Positions 8,965-20,400 of a stretch of 58,294 bases of DNA are shown piece by piece. Under the pieces are notes generated by a model. The model had not been told where the DNA came from. It did not search any database and worked only from the letters and a program-made list of their open reading frames with translations. Origin of the DNA: an uncultured Marinoscillum sp. (GTDB taxonomy: Bacteria; Bacteroidota; Bacteroidia; Cytophagales; Cyclobacteriaceae); NCBI GenBank assembly GCA_902605755.1, contig CACLDR010000004.1, positions 1-58,294 on the forward strand, in the 5' to 3' direction. The stretch's first letter is position 1. Each line of letters starts with the position of its first letter. The translations under genes were made by a program, and so were the position numbers.

Positions 8965-9036
8965 GCCGGCGTAGCTCAGGGGTAGAGCGTTTCCTTGGTA
9001 AGGAAAAGGTCATGGGTTCAATTCCCATCGTTGGCT
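8965..9036 (+). tRNA. tRNA-Thr (anticodon GGU)
   Basis: The acceptor GCCGGCG pairs with CGTTGGC (two G-U pairs), discriminator T. The anticodon stem TTTCC/GGAAA encloses TTGGTAA, giving GGU. It is 72 bases long. Together with tRNA-Tyr, tRNA-Gly and the following tuf it reproduces the tyr-gly-thr-tufB order known from Escherichia coli. Confidence 0.95.
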
Positions 9037-9193
9037 CTACTCGTATTTTGGTGTAATTATTGTTGTATTTAATTAATATTGCACGTAATTGAGTTAAATG
9101 AGATATATGCTTGAAATAAGCAAAATTAATTAAAATTAGAATTATTAAATATTTTTATAAAAAAACAAATTAAAAACCTGAGGATTATCAAAA

Positions 9194-10381
9194 ATGGCAA
9201 AACAAAACTTTGATCGCTCAAAAGCGCACGTAAATATTGGAACTATTGGTCACGTTGACCATGGAAAAACAACCCTAACCGCTGCTATCTCCGCCGTTCT
9301 TTCCGGAAAAGGATTGGCAGAACAAAGGGATTTTTCCTCCATTGATAATGCGCCTGAGGAAAAAGAACGAGGTATTACAATAAATACTTCTCATATTGAG
9401 TATGAGACGGCCAATCGTCATTATGCTCACGTTGACTGTCCGGGTCACGCTGATTATGTTAAAAATATGGTCACAGGAGCTGCCCAAATGGATGGTGCAA
9501 TTATTGTTGTAGCTGCGACAGATGGACCGATGCCCCAGACACGCGAGCACATTCTTTTATCTCGTCAGGTGGGAGTCCCTGCCCTTGTAGTATTTATGAA
9601 CAAAGTTGATCTGGTTGACGATCCTGAATTACTTGAGCTTGTTGAGATGGAGGTTAGAGAATTGTTATCTTTTTACGATTTCCCCGGGGATGACATACCG
9701 ATAATCCAAGGTTCGGCGCTTGGAGCTCTCAATGGTGATGCCAAGTGGGTCGAAAAGATTGAAGAACTTATGACTGCGGTTGATGAATTTATACCGATCC
9801 CAACTAGACTTACTGACAAAGATTTTTTGATGCCAGTTGAAGATGTTTTTTCAATCACAGGAAGAGGAACGGTGGCTACTGGAAGAGTAGAGAGAGGTGT
9901 GATTAATTCGGGAGATCCTGTAGATATCATCGGTATGGGAGCAGAGGACTTAAAATCGACTATTACAGGGGTTGAAATGTTTAGAAAAATTCTAGACCGA
10001 GGAGAAGCGGGCGATAACGTTGGACTTCTTTTAAGAGGTATTGAAAAAGATCAGATCAAAAGAGGAATGATAATTTGTAAGCCAGCATCAGTAACGCCTC
10101 ATCAAAAATTTAAAGCTGAAGTTTATGTACTTTCCAAAGAAGAGGGAGGAAGACACACGCCTTTTTTTAATAAGTACAGACCTCAATTTTATTGTAGAAC
10201 AACCGATGTGACCGGGGAAATCATTCTTCCTGAGAATATTGAAATGGTAATGCCAGGTGATAATGTTAGTATCGACGTGTCTCTAATCAACAAGATTGCC
10301 ATGGAGAAAGGACTAAGATTCGCTATCCGAGAAGGTGGTAGAACTGTCGGATCAGGTCAGGTGACTGAAATATTAGACTAA
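9194..10381 (+). CDS. tuf: Elongation factor Tu
   Basis: GTPase that delivers aminoacyl-tRNA to the ribosomal A site. The 395-residue protein shows all GTP-binding motifs: GHVDHGKT at 19-26, DCPGH near 82-86, NKVD near 137-140 and the SAL motif; the switch I segment EKERGITIN is intact. Domains 2 and 3 follow ([31 protein letters not shown] near the end). It is the last gene of the tRNA-tuf unit and is followed by a strong terminator. No second copy is present in the str group farther downstream, so this may be the only tuf gene. Confidence 0.98.
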   Translation: MAKQNFDRSKAHVNIGTIGHVDHGKTTLTAAISAVLSGKGLAEQRDFSSIDNAPEEKERGITINTSHIEYETANRHYAHVDCPGHADYVKNMVTGAAQMDGAIIVVAATDGPMPQTREHILLSRQVGVPALVVFMNKVDLVDDPELLELVEMEVRELLSFYDFPGDDIPIIQGSALGALNGDAKWVEKIEELMTAVDEFIPIPTRLTDKDFLMPVEDVFSITGRGTVATGRVERGVINSGDPVDIIGMGAEDLKSTITGVEMFRKILDRGEAGDNVGLLLRGIEKDQIKRGMIICKPASVTPHQKFKAEVYVLSKEEGGRHTPFFNKYRPQFYCRTTDVTGEIILPENIEMVMPGDNVSIDVSLINKIAMEKGLRFAIREGGRTVGSGQVTEILD

Positions 10382-10395
10382 GACCTATTTAAATG

Positions 10396-10434
10396 ATGTG
10401 ATCCTGAAATATTATTAGGATCACATTTGTTTTC
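10396..10434 (+). terminator. Intrinsic terminator after tuf
   Basis: ATGTGATCCT (10396-10405) pairs perfectly with AGGATCACAT (10417-10426) over an 11-base loop, followed by a T-rich tail. The right arm runs straight into the TTTG of the next promoter, so termination and re-initiation are packed into about 60 bases. Confidence 0.75.
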
Positions 10435-10456
10435 AATTTTAATTCATCTAACTTTG
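10426..10456 (+). promoter_or_regulatory. Promoter of the tRNA-Trp-secE-nusG-rplK operon
   Basis: TTTG at 10426-10429 and TAACTTTG at 10449-10456 lie exactly 19 bases apart, a complete match to the Bacteroidota promoter form. The tRNA-Trp gene begins 25 bases downstream. The -33 element overlaps the last bases of the tuf terminator stem. Confidence 0.8.
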
Positions 10457-10480
10457 CAATCCTTTTGAGCGCATGGTTAT

Positions 10481-10553
10481 ACGGGTGTAGCTCAATTGGC
10501 AGAGTAGTGGTCTCCAAAACCATTGGTTGGGGGTTCGAGTCCCTCCTCCCGTG
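10481..10553 (+). tRNA. tRNA-Trp (anticodon CCA)
   Basis: The acceptor ACGGGTG pairs with CTCCCGT except for one T-T mismatch; discriminator G. The anticodon loop CTCCAAA gives CCA and the T loop is TTCGAGT. It is 73 bases long. It sits 11 bases before the secE start, so it must be cut from the secE transcript. Confidence 0.95.
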
Positions 10554-10564
10554 CTAATAATTAT

Positions 10565-10756
10565 ATGTCGCAGATAATAACATTTTTTAGAGATTCCTAT
10601 GACGAACTTGTCCATAAGGTTACTTGGTCAAAATATGGTGAGTTGAGTAACAGTTCCATTCTGGTCTTGGTATCTTCATTAATATTTGCCTTGTTGATAG
10701 GTTTTATTGACTTTGCGTTTGACAATTTAGTGTCTTGGTTTTACAAAGAGTTTTGA
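10565..10756 (+). CDS. secE: Preprotein translocase subunit SecE
   Basis: A 63-residue inner-membrane protein, the clamp subunit of the SecYEG channel. It has a short amphipathic N-terminal helix (FFRDSYDELVHKVTWSKYGEL, with the typical VTWP-like VTW) and one membrane segment at about residues 31-50. The start is ATG at 10565; the open frame upstream is inside the tRNA and is rejected. Its position between tRNA-Trp and nusG is the classical one. It ends 2 bases before nusG. Confidence 0.93.
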   Translation: MSQIITFFRDSYDELVHKVTWSKYGELSNSSILVLVSSLIFALLIGFIDFAFDNLVSWFYKEF

Positions 10757-10758
10757 CA

Positions 10759-11316
10759 ATGCCTGATATGAAATGGTATGTAGTTCGGGCCGTAAGCGGC
10801 CAAGAAAGAAAAGTTAAAACTTACCTTGACAATGAGATAGCTCGAAATGGAATGGAGGCAACCATAACGCAGGTTCTTATCCCCTCAGAAAAAGTTTATG
10901 AAATGAGAAATGGGAAAAAGCGCGTCAGAGAGCGAAATTTTTTTCCAGGTTATATCTTGGTTTCAGCAGACTTAAGTTTTGGTGAGGCTCAACATTTAAT
11001 AACAAGCATTCCTGGTGTCATCGGTTTCTTAGGAGCCAGAGGTATGGGAACAAGTAAAGAACCAGTTGCTTTGAGACAAAATGAGGTTAACCGTATTTTA
11101 GGAAAGGTTGATGAAGTAGAGGAGACTGAAGAAATGTTAGGAACACCCTTCATTGTTGGCGAAGGAGTAAAAGTTATGGACGGACCTTTCAGCGGATTTA
11201 CAGGGACTGTTGAAGAGATTTTCGAGGATCGGAAGAAGCTCAACGTAACAGTTAAAATTTTTGGTAGAAATACGCCTGTCGAATTAAATTACGTGCAGGT
11301 TGAAAAAGAAGATTAA
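10759..11316 (+). CDS. nusG: Transcription termination/antitermination protein NusG
   Basis: Binds the RNA polymerase clamp, suppresses pausing and couples transcription to ribosomes or Rho. From the ATG at 10759 it has 185 residues: the NGN domain ([17 protein letters not shown], then [10 protein letters not shown]) and a C-terminal KOW domain (about 130-180: [21 protein letters not shown]). A TTG upstream inside secE would add 8 unconserved residues and is rejected. The start codon follows the secE stop by 2 bases, so translation is probably coupled. Confidence 0.97.
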   Translation: MPDMKWYVVRAVSGQERKVKTYLDNEIARNGMEATITQVLIPSEKVYEMRNGKKRVRERNFFPGYILVSADLSFGEAQHLITSIPGVIGFLGARGMGTSKEPVALRQNEVNRILGKVDEVEETEEMLGTPFIVGEGVKVMDGPFSGFTGTVEEIFEDRKKLNVTVKIFGRNTPVELNYVQVEKED

Positions 11317-11317
11317 G

Positions 11318-11764
11318 ATGGCAAAAGAAATTTCAGGATATCTTAAATTGCAAATCCGGGGTGGCCAAGCCAATCCGTCCCCCCCAGTAGGTCCCGCTTT
11401 GGGTTCCAAAGGCCTAAATATTATGGATTTTTGCAAACAATTTAATGCGAGGAGCCAAGAAAAGATGGGTCAATTACTACCTGTTTTGGTAACGATTTAT
11501 GCAGACAAGAGCTTTGATTTCGTTATAAAGACGCCACCGGCCCCGGTGATGATTTTAGAGGCAGTTAAAAAAAAGAAAGGTTCATCAGAGCCTAACAGAG
11601 ATAAGGTTGGTTCGATTAGTTGGGATCAAATCAAGCAAATAGCAGAAGTTAAAATGCCTGATTTGAACGCCTTCAAGATAGAATCAGCAATGAAAATGGT
11701 GGCAGGAACTGCAAGAAGTATGGGTATTCAGGTGCAAGGAGAATTTCCTCAAACAGAAACATAA
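11318..11764 (+). CDS. rplK: 50S ribosomal protein L11
   Basis: The 148-residue protein of the GTPase-associated centre, binding 23S rRNA next to L10. It contains [19 protein letters not shown], the proline-rich N-terminal domain with the thiostrepton-site prolines, and the RNA-binding C-terminal domain ending in [10 protein letters not shown]. The ATG at 11318 lies 1 base after the nusG stop and fits the family start [13 protein letters not shown]; an upstream in-frame ATG inside nusG is rejected. Confidence 0.97.
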   Translation: MAKEISGYLKLQIRGGQANPSPPVGPALGSKGLNIMDFCKQFNARSQEKMGQLLPVLVTIYADKSFDFVIKTPPAPVMILEAVKKKKGSSEPNRDKVGSISWDQIKQIAEVKMPDLNAFKIESAMKMVAGTARSMGIQVQGEFPQTET

Positions 11765-11774
11765 TTAGGTCATT

Positions 11775-12473
11775 ATGAGAAAATTAACAAAAAACCAAAA
11801 AAAGGCTTTAGAAATTTATGATCCATCTAAGACATATTCAATTGAGGAAGCCTCTAAAATTGTTAAAAAGATAACATTTACCAAGTTTGACAGTTCTATT
11901 GATTTAGACATAAGACTGGGTGTTGACCCAAAAAAAGCAGATCAAATGGTGAGGGGCGTAGTGACGCTACCTAACGGTGTGGGTAGAAAGGTTAAAGTGC
12001 TCGTTCTCTGCACCCTCGACAAAGAAGAAGAAGCAAAGGCTGCTGGTGCAGATTACGTGGGACTAGATGAATATATTAAGAAGATTGAGGGGGGCTGGAC
12101 AGAAGTAGATGTCATTATAACAATGCCCACAGTGATGGCGAAAGTTGGTCGTCTCGGAAGAGTTTTAGGACCTAGAAGTTTAATGCCAAATCCAAAGTCG
12201 GGTACAGTTACCATGGAGATAGGCAAAGCTGTTACGGAGGTCAAGGCAGGGAAAATAAATTTTAAAGTAGACAAAGCAGGAATTATTCATACTAGTATCG
12301 GTAAAGTTTCTTTTGAAGCGGAAAAGATTTCTGAAAATGCATTGAAGATGTTAAGTGCGATTAATAAGTTGAAGCCGGCATCGGCAAAGGGGACTTATTT
12401 TCGTTCAATTTCACTTTCCTCAACTATGGGAAGCGGGATAAGTATTGACAAAAGTAGTATTATAAGCACTTGA
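11775..12473 (+). CDS. rplA: 50S ribosomal protein L1
   Basis: Forms the mobile L1 stalk that moves deacylated tRNA out of the E site. The 232-residue protein has the expected length and the signature [10 protein letters not shown] with the preceding [16 protein letters not shown]; in other bacteria L1 also represses its own operon by binding the mRNA, but no such leader can be judged here. It lies 10 bases after rplK and 1 base before rplJ. Confidence 0.97.
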   Translation: MRKLTKNQKKALEIYDPSKTYSIEEASKIVKKITFTKFDSSIDLDIRLGVDPKKADQMVRGVVTLPNGVGRKVKVLVLCTLDKEEEAKAAGADYVGLDEYIKKIEGGWTEVDVIITMPTVMAKVGRLGRVLGPRSLMPNPKSGTVTMEIGKAVTEVKAGKINFKVDKAGIIHTSIGKVSFEAEKISENALKMLSAINKLKPASAKGTYFRSISLSSTMGSGISIDKSSIIST

Positions 12474-12474
12474 T

Positions 12475-13002
12475 ATGACACGAAATGAGAAAGGTCAGCA
12501 AATTAATGATCTGATCAAAAAATTTAAAGATAACAATCACTTTTATATTGCAGATACTTCTGGGCTTAGTGTTGCAGAAATCAACAAGTTCAGAGGAATG
12601 TGTTTTAGCGAAGGGGTTGAGTATAAAGTTTTCAAAAATACGCTTATAAAACGAGCGCTTGATAATTTAGATACTGATTACTCATCCATGCAGTCGACAC
12701 TTAAGGGGTTTTCTGGGGTGATGTTTGTTAAAGAAAATGGGAAAGCCCCGGCAAAAGTCATTCAAAAATATCGAGAGGAAGATGCTGACGGTAGACCTTA
12801 TTTTAAAGCGGCTTCCATTAATTCGGATATATTCATTGGTGAAGACCAGCTTTCTGCGCTTAGCGTTTTGAAATCAAAATCAGAACTTATTGGAGAGGTC
12901 ATTACGTTGTTACAGTCTCCAGCGACAAATGTTGTTTCTGCTCTACAGAGTGGAGGTAGCAAATTAGGTGGAATAATGAAGACATTATCTGAAAGAGAAT
13001 AA
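12475..13002 (+). CDS. rplJ: 50S ribosomal protein L10
   Basis: Base of the L7/L12 stalk. The 175-residue protein shows the L10 fold: FYIADTSGLSVAEINKFRGM, KVFKNTLIKRAL near residues 52-63 and a carboxy-terminal helix that holds the L7/L12 dimers. Only 1 base separates it from rplA, so the long structured leader that controls rplJ in enteric bacteria is absent. Confidence 0.96.
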   Translation: MTRNEKGQQINDLIKKFKDNNHFYIADTSGLSVAEINKFRGMCFSEGVEYKVFKNTLIKRALDNLDTDYSSMQSTLKGFSGVMFVKENGKAPAKVIQKYREEDADGRPYFKAASINSDIFIGEDQLSALSVLKSKSELIGEVITLLQSPATNVVSALQSGGSKLGGIMKTLSERE

Positions 13003-13031
13003 ATAATTGATCAATAAATTAACTAATTAAA

Positions 13032-13406
13032 ATGGCGGATTTAAAAGAATTTGCAGAACAACTTGTTAACCTTTCGGTAAAAGAGGTTGCTGAGTTAGCA
13101 ACAATCCTAAAGGATGAATATGGTATAGAGCCTGCTGCGACAGCAGCACCAGCAATGGTAACTGGTTCCGGCGGCGGAGAAGCTGCTGAAGAAAAGTCAG
13201 CTTTCGATGTAATATTGAAAGCACCAGGGGGTGCCAAATTGGCAATAGTGAAGCTGGTCAAAGAATTGACAGGATTAGGTCTAAAAGAGGCCAAAGATCT
13301 CGTTGATTCGGCTCCAAAGGCGGTAAAAGAGGGTCTTGCTAAAGAAGAGGCTGAAGGCCTTAAAAGGCAATTGGAAGAAGCCGGAGCGGAAGTAGAATTA
13401 AAGTAA
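13032..13406 (+). CDS. rplL: 50S ribosomal protein L7/L12
   Basis: Multimeric stalk protein that recruits translation GTPases. The 124-residue protein has the N-terminal dimerisation helices ([19 protein letters not shown]), an alanine-rich hinge near residues 35-45 and the C-terminal domain with KTEFDV-like [19 protein letters not shown] and the factor-binding [16 protein letters not shown]. It lies 29 bases after rplJ and is followed by a hairpin. Confidence 0.97.
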   Translation: MADLKEFAEQLVNLSVKEVAELATILKDEYGIEPAATAAPAMVTGSGGGEAAEEKSAFDVILKAPGGAKLAIVKLVKELTGLGLKEAKDLVDSAPKAVKEGLAKEEAEGLKRQLEEAGAEVELK

Positions 13407-13429
13407 GTTTTACACAAAATATCGGAAGC

Positions 13430-13453
13430 AGGCCTGGCCATTTGGTCAGGTCT
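13430..13453 (+). terminator. Possible attenuator hairpin between rplL and rpoB
   Basis: AGGCCTGGCC (13430-13439) can pair with GGTCAGGTCT (13444-13453), with G-U pairs, around a 4-base loop. The tail TATTCCTATTTG is only moderately T-rich, so this is more like a partial terminator or RNA-processing site than a full stop. In Escherichia coli an attenuator at this position lowers rpoBC expression relative to rplL; the same role here is inference. Confidence 0.5.
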
Positions 13454-13516
13454 ATTCCTATTTGTAGATAAGTACTACTAAAATGTATCGTAATTTAACT
13501 AAAACCTGTTTAATCC

Positions 13517-16500
13517 TTGGCTATTAAAAAAACAAATAAGAGAATAAATTTCTCATCTATCAAGTCGGTGATTGATTATCCTGACTTTTTGGACGTACAA
13601 CTAAAGTCATTTGTTGACTTTTTCCAGTTAGATACTCCGACTGAATCTAGAGATTCTGAGGGCCTCTATAAGGTTTTTATGGAGAATTTCCCGATTTCTG
13701 ATTCGCGAGATAACTTTAAGTTGGAATTTATTGACTATACTGTAGATCCCCCTCGATATTCTATACAAGAATCAATTGAAAGAGGTTTGACGTATTCAGT
13801 ACCATTGAAAGCCAAGTTGAGGTTGTTATGCAATGATACAGATAATGAGGAGTTTGAGACAATTGAACAAGAGGTTTTCTTGGGGAATATACCATATATG
13901 ACCGATAAGGGCTCTTTTGTTATCAATGGAGCGGAAAGAGTTATTGTTTCTCAATTGCACAGATCACCCGGGGTATTTTTTGCCCAAAGTAAGCATACCA
14001 ATGGCACACTACTTTATTCGGCCAGAATTATTCCGTTTAAAGGGTCATGGATAGAATTCGCAACAGATGTAAACAATGTGATGTATGCTTACATTGACAG
14101 AAAGAAAAAGTTTCCCATCACCACTTTGCTCAGGTCTATTGGGTACGGTACCGACAAGGATATTTTAGATTTATTTGGACTATCAGAGGAGGTTGAGGCT
14201 TCTCAAAAAGCACTCAAGAAAGTAATTAATCGCCGTTTAGCCGCACGAGTTCTTCGTACTTGGATTGAAGACTTCGTGGATGAAGACACAGGAGAAGTTG
14301 TATCCATTGATCGAAATGAAGTAGTTCTTGAACGTGACAGCGTGTTGAAACAAGAGGATATTAAGACCATTCTTGAATCTGGGAGCAAATCTATTATTCT
14401 TCATCGCAAGGAGGTGAATGTTACTGATTACTCAATTATTTACAACACTCTTCAAAAAGATCAATCTAACTCTGAAAAGGAAGCAGTAGAGACGATTTAT
14501 CGTCAGTTGAGAAATACGGAAGCTCCTGATGAGCAAACGGCCCGAGATATTATTCAAAATCTATTTTTCAGTGAGAAAAGATATGATTTAGGCGAAGTAG
14601 GAAGATATAGAATTAATAAAAAATTGGGACTTTCGACAGGCTATGATAAGCGTGTTTTGACAAGTGAAGATATCATACTCATTATTAAATATTTAATTGG
14701 CTTAATTAATAGTAAAACGCTTGTTGATGATATTGATCACCTAAGTAATAGAAGAGTGAGAACTGTTGGAGAGCAACTTTATGCCCAGTTTGGAGTGGGA
14801 TTATCTAGAATGGCAAGAACTATAAGAGAACGGATGAATGTGAGAGATAATGAGGACTTCAAACCCGTCGACTTAATTAATGCCAGGACTTTGTCTTCGG
14901 TAATTAATTCCTTTTTTGGAACTAATCAATTGTCTCAATTTATGGATCAAACTAATCCATTGGCTGAAATTACCCACAAAAGAAGAATGTCAGCGCTTGG
15001 GCCTGGAGGTCTTTCTAGAGAAAGAGCTGGATTTGAGGTTAGAGATGTGCACTACACTCATTATGGTAGATTGTGCACTATCGAGACACCTGAAGGGCCT
15101 AATATTGGTCTGATCTCGTCTTTGTGTGTTTATGCGAAGGTGAATCAGATGGGTTTCATTGAGACCCCATATCGAGAGGTTGATAAGGGAAAAGTTGATA
15201 TGTCCGGAAATGTTAGGTATTTAACGGCAGAAGAAGAAGATACGTTTAATATCGCTCAGGCCAATGCACCTCTAAATGACCATGGTAAATTTTTAAATGA
15301 TAAGGTCAAGGCAAGATTTGAGGGTGACTTTCCCGTAGTTCAGCCAAATGACTTAACCTACATGGATGTTGCACCAAATCAAATTGTTTCGGTAGCAGCC
15401 TCCATGATTCCTTTCCTTGAGCACGATGATGCAAATAGAGCATTGATGGGATCGAATATGCAGCGTCAAGCAGTGCCTCTTCTAACTCCTGAAGCACCCA
15501 TAGTGGGTACGGGCTTAGAGAGTAGAATTGCTTTAGATTCGCGCTCTTTGATATTGGCAGAGGCTGATGGTATAGTCGAATACGTTGACGCCAAAATGAT
15601 CACTGTGAAATATGACCAAGATGAACACGAAAAAATCTTATCATTTGACTCGGAGACCTCTACGTATGAGTTAACAAAATTCCGCAGAACCAATCAAGAT
15701 ACTTCTGTTAACCTTAAACCAACTGTTCATAAGGGTGAACGGGTAGTAAAAGGTCAACCTCTATGCCACGGCTTTGCCACGGAGCATGGAGAGCTAGCCC
15801 TAGGTCGAAATCTTCAGGTTGCTTATATGCCCTGGCAAGGTTATAATTTTGAAGACGCGATCGTAATCTCGGATCGTGTAGTTCGAGAGGACGTATTTAC
15901 TTCCATACACATAGATTCATTTGAACTCGAGGTTAGGGACACTAAAAGAGGTCTAGAAGAGTTAACTTCGGAAATTCCTAACGTAAGCGAAGAGGCTGTT
16001 AAAAATCTAGATGAGGATGGCATTATTCGTATTGGTGCAGAAATTACTGAAGGGGATATTATGATAGGTAAGATCACTCCAAAAGGAGAGTCAGATCCAA
16101 CTCCTGAAGAGAAATTATTAAGAGCAATTTTTGGAGATAAAGCAGGTGATGTCAAGGATGCGTCCTTAAAGGCAAAACCCTCATTAACAGGGGTCGTTAT
16201 TGAAACCAAATTATTTACTCGTCCCAAAAAGGATAAGGATCTAAGAGCAAGAACAAAGAAGGCGGTTGAAATACTTAAAGAGAAATTTAGCGTTGAATTG
16301 ACTGAAGTTCGAAATCAAATGGTGGATAAACTCGTTGCGCTGTTAGAAGGTAAGACTTGTCTGGGGATCAAACATAAGTTCGGAGAGTCAGTAATGCCGA
16401 AGGGCACGGAATTTTCAAGAAAAAATATTGAAGAGAATCTTTTCCCTTCTAAAAATTTATTTAGAGACGAAAGTACTTACTCTGTACCTGAGGAATCTAA

Positions 16501-17389
16501 CCTCATAAGCGATTTGGCAAATGAAGGATGGGTGGAGGAAGAGAGGACAAACGAATTAATTTTCAAATTAATAAAGCGGTACATTATGAAAAGAAATGAA
16601 ATCACCGGTTTATTTAAGCGGGAAAGATTCACTCATGAAGTAGGAGATGAACTTCCAGCTGGAATTATGAAGTTAGCAAAAGTTTACATTGCGAAAAAAC
16701 GTAAACTTAAGGTGGGAGATAAAATGGCAGGGCGTCATGGAAACAAGGGTGTTGTAGCAAAGATTGTTCGTGACGAAGATATGCCCTTCATGGAGGATGG
16801 TACACCTATGGACATTGTTTTGAATCCTTTAGGAGTTCCCTCCAGAATGAACATTGGTCAAATATATGAAACCGTGCTCGCATGGGCAGGAAAGAAGCTC
16901 GATCGAACTTATGCCACTCCGATTTTTGATGGAGCAACTGAGGAACAAGTTCAAAATGAATTGGAAGAGGCAGGACTACCCCCTTTCGGGCGAACATACT
17001 TATATGACGGATTGACGGGTGAAAAGTTTGATCAACCTGTCACTGTGGGTATCGCATATATGTTAAAATTAGGTCATCTGGTGGATGATAAAATGCATTC
17101 TCGGTCAATAGGACCCTACTCATTGATCACCCAACAGCCTTTAGGTGGTAAAGCCCAATTTGGGGGCCAAAGGTTTGGAGAAATGGAAGTTTGGGCACTA
17201 GAAGCTTTTGGTGCATCACATGTATTACAGGAAATTCTTACGATTAAGTCGGATGATGTGATTGGAAGGGCAAAGGCTTATGAGGCAATTGTTAAAGGTG
17301 AAAATATGGTAAAGCCGAATATACCGGAATCATTTAATGTATTGGTTCATGAATTAAGGGGTTTAGCGCTTGAAATTACATTAGATTAA
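13517..17389 (+). CDS. rpoB: DNA-directed RNA polymerase subunit beta
   Basis: The 1290-residue beta subunit. The rifampicin pocket (about residues 465-500: [21 protein letters not shown], then [17 protein letters not shown]) carries the sensitive-type Asp, His and Ser residues. The C-terminal [12 protein letters not shown] and [27 protein letters not shown] segments are intact. The start must be TTG at 13517: an in-frame TAA lies two codons upstream, and the next in-frame Met would delete conserved N-terminal sequence ([20 protein letters not shown]). It follows rplL after 110 bases with a hairpin between and precedes rpoC by 37 bases. Confidence 0.98.
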   Translation: MAIKKTNKRINFSSIKSVIDYPDFLDVQLKSFVDFFQLDTPTESRDSEGLYKVFMENFPISDSRDNFKLEFIDYTVDPPRYSIQESIERGLTYSVPLKAKLRLLCNDTDNEEFETIEQEVFLGNIPYMTDKGSFVINGAERVIVSQLHRSPGVFFAQSKHTNGTLLYSARIIPFKGSWIEFATDVNNVMYAYIDRKKKFPITTLLRSIGYGTDKDILDLFGLSEEVEASQKALKKVINRRLAARVLRTWIEDFVDEDTGEVVSIDRNEVVLERDSVLKQEDIKTILESGSKSIILHRKEVNVTDYSIIYNTLQKDQSNSEKEAVETIYRQLRNTEAPDEQTARDIIQNLFFSEKRYDLGEVGRYRINKKLGLSTGYDKRVLTSEDIILIIKYLIGLINSKTLVDDIDHLSNRRVRTVGEQLYAQFGVGLSRMARTIRERMNVRDNEDFKPVDLINARTLSSVINSFFGTNQLSQFMDQTNPLAEITHKRRMSALGPGGLSRERAGFEVRDVHYTHYGRLCTIETPEGPNIGLISSLCVYAKVNQMGFIETPYREVDKGKVDMSGNVRYLTAEEEDTFNIAQANAPLNDHGKFLNDKVKARFEGDFPVVQPNDLTYMDVAPNQIVSVAASMIPFLEHDDANRALMGSNMQRQAVPLLTPEAPIVGTGLESRIALDSRSLILAEADGIVEYVDAKMITVKYDQDEHEKILSFDSETSTYELTKFRRTNQDTSVNLKPTVHKGERVVKGQPLCHGFATEHGELALGRNLQVAYMPWQGYNFEDAIVISDRVVREDVFTSIHIDSFELEVRDTKRGLEELTSEIPNVSEEAVKNLDEDGIIRIGAEITEGDIMIGKITPKGESDPTPEEKLLRAIFGDKAGDVKDASLKAKPSLTGVVIETKLFTRPKKDKDLRARTKKAVEILKEKFSVELTEVRNQMVDKLVALLEGKTCLGIKHKFGESVMPKGTEFSRKNIEENLFPSKNLFRDESTYSVPEESNLISDLANEGWVEEERTNELIFKLIKRYIMKRNEITGLFKRERFTHEVGDELPAGIMKLAKVYIAKKRKLKVGDKMAGRHGNKGVVAKIVRDEDMPFMEDGTPMDIVLNPLGVPSRMNIGQIYETVLAWAGKKLDRTYATPIFDGATEEQVQNELEEAGLPPFGRTYLYDGLTGEKFDQPVTVGIAYMLKLGHLVDDKMHSRSIGPYSLITQQPLGGKAQFGGQRFGEMEVWALEAFGASHVLQEILTIKSDDVIGRAKAYEAIVKGENMVKPNIPESFNVLVHELRGLALEITLD

Positions 17390-17426
17390 ATATTTATCGA
17401 TTATTTGAGTTTAGAAAATATAAATT

Positions 17427-20400
17427 ATGGCATTTAGAAAAAATAAAAAACTGACACTTGATTTCTCAAGAGTGACCATTAGTCTGGCATCACCAGAATC
17501 TATCTTAGAGGAATCTAATGGAGAAGTAACTCAGCCGGAAACGATTAATTATAGAACCTATAAACCGGAGATGGGAGGGTTATTTTGTGAACGTATTTTC
17601 GGTCCTGTCAAGGATTGGGAATGCCACTGTGGAAAATACAAGAGGATAAGGTATAAAGGAATTATATGTGATAGATGTGGAGTTGAGGTGACTGAAAAAA
17701 AGGTTAGAAGAGAGCGAATGGGGCACATTGAATTGGTTGTACCTGTTGCCCACATTTGGTATTTCAGGTCATTGCCAAATAAGATAGGTTATTTGTTAGG
17801 AATGCCATCTAAAAAATTGGATACTATTATTTATTACGAGCGCTACGTTGTTATACAGCCTGGAGTAAAAGAGGAAGAAGGAATAAATAAGCTTGATTTC
17901 TTAACTGAAGATGAATATTTAGATATTCTCGATAAGTTACCTAGAGAAAATCAGTTACTGCCTGATGATGACCCGCAAAAATTTATCGCAAAAATGGGAG
18001 CCGAGGCTTTAGAGATGTTACTTTCCCGAATTGAATTAGACGATTTATCCTATCAATTGAGACATCAAGCCGCAACAGATACTTCCCAGCAGCGTAAGGC
18101 GGAAGCACTAAAAAGGCTCAAAGTAGTTGAGGCTTTTAGAGAAGCTAAAACCAGGATTGAAAACAGGCCAGAATGGATGATTATTAAAATGGTCCCTGTT
18201 ATACCGCCTGAATTAAGACCACTTGTACCTCTAGATGGTGGACGTTTTGCAACTTCAGACCTTAATGATCTTTACAGGCGTGTAATTATCCGAAATAATA
18301 GACTGAAAAGGTTGATTGATATCAAGGCACCGGAAGTAATATTGCGTAACGAAAAGAGAATGCTTCAGGAGGCAGTAGATTCCTTATTTGATAACTCAAG
18401 AAAGGTGAATGCCGTACGCTCAGATGGGAATCGTGCGCTGAAGTCACTCAGTGATATGCTCAAGGGGAAGCAAGGGCGTTTTCGTCAAAATTTGTTAGGG
18501 AAAAGGGTAGACTATTCCGGACGATCAGTTATAGTGGTTGGCCCAGAGCTAAAGATGCATGAATGTGGATTGCCCAAGAATATGGCTGCCGAGCTTTTCA
18601 AACCATTTGTGATCCGAAAGTTGATCGAAAGAGGGATTGTTAAAACAGTAAAATCAGCAAAGAAAATTGTTGATAGAAAAGATCCGGTTGTTTGGGATAT
18701 CCTCGAAAACGTACTGAAAGGTCATCCAGTTCTTTTAAATAGGGCACCAACTTTACACAGGTTGGGGATACAAGCGTTTCAACCAAAACTCATAGAGGGT
18801 AAAGCCATCCAACTTCATCCACTAGTTTGTACAGCATTTAATGCGGATTTTGATGGAGATCAAATGGCGGTACATGTGCCTTTGGGACAGGAAGCTATTT
18901 TGGAGGCTTCACTTTTAATGTTGTCATCCCACAATATTCTTAATCCAGCTAATGGAGCACCAATAGCTGTACCATCTCAAGATATGGTTCTAGGTCTCTA
19001 TTATGTGACCAAAGGTAGAAAAAGCACTCCCAAAGAAGTAGTTAAAGGTGAGGGAATGACTTTTTACAATTCTCAGGAAGTGATTATTGCTTTGAATGAA
19101 GGTGTAATATCAAAGCATGCTCACATTAAAGTAAGGACCAATGTAAGGATAGGAGATGAATTAGAAGAAAAATTGTTAGATACTGTCGCAGGCAGAGTGC
19201 TTTTCAATGAATTTGTACCAAAAGAGGTTGGTTATATTGATGAGTTGCTTACTAAGAAAAAGCTTCAAAATATTATTTCCAGGATCTTCAAGGTTGTAGG
19301 AATGGCAGCTACGGCTGTCTTCCTCGATGATATCAAATCATTGGGCTTTCAAATGGCCTATACTGGCGGTCTATCCATGGGATTGGGTGATATCAATATT
19401 CCTGAAGCTAAACAGCAGATGGTAGCAGATGCAAAGAAAGATGTGGATAATGTTTGGAACAATTATTTAATGGGTTTGATTACCGATAATGAACGTTACA
19501 ATCAAGTGATCGATATATGGACAAGAACCAATACACAGTTGACCTCCACGTTAATGAAGCAATTAGAGGAAGATGATCAAGGTTTTAATTCCATATATAT
19601 GATGATGCATTCGGGTGCAAGGGGATCTCGAGAGCAAATTAGACAACTGGGAGGTATGAGAGGATTAATGGCTAAACCTCAAAAAAATTTAGCAGGATCT
19701 GTTGGTGGAATCATTGAAAATCCGATTCTTTCAAATTTTAAAGAAGGTTTAGATGTTCTTGAATATTTTATTTCTACACATGGTGCTCGAAAGGGCTTAG
19801 CGGATACGGCATTGAAAACAGCAGATGCAGGTTACCTAACTAGACGACTTGTTGATGTGGCACAAGATGTTGTTGTGAATGAACCTGACTGCGGTACCCT
19901 TAGAGGATTAGTTGTTCGCTCCTTAAAAGACAATGAAGATATAGTTGAATCCTTATCAGAGCGAATATTGGGACGGGTATCCGTCCATGATATTTATCAC
20001 CCAATAACCGATGAAAAGATCCTTGAATCAGGGGAGGAGATTACCGAGGAAATCACAGAGATTATTGAGGCCGCAAATATTGATGAAGTTGAAATACGTT
20101 CCGTATTGACCTGTGAGGCTAAAAGAGGAGTTTGTTCGAAGTGTTATGGTCGCAGTCTGTCAGCAGGAAGAATGGCACATTTGGGAGAAGCTGTGGGCGT
20201 GATTGCAGCTCAATCTATTGGGGAGCCAGGTACCCAATTAACCTTGAGAACCTTTCACGTGGGAGGTACCGCATCGAACATCGCGGTAGATGCCACCGTG
20301 ATATCAAAATTCGACGGAGTTGTCGAATTTGATGAATTGAGAACAGTAGATAGTAGTGATGATGAAGGAAATTCGGCTCAAGTGGTCATGGGAAGATCGG

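Noticed and set aside
13019-13441. 140-codon minus-strand frame across rplL
   Set aside because: Shadow of the alanine-rich rplL gene; serine and alanine runs come from its codons.
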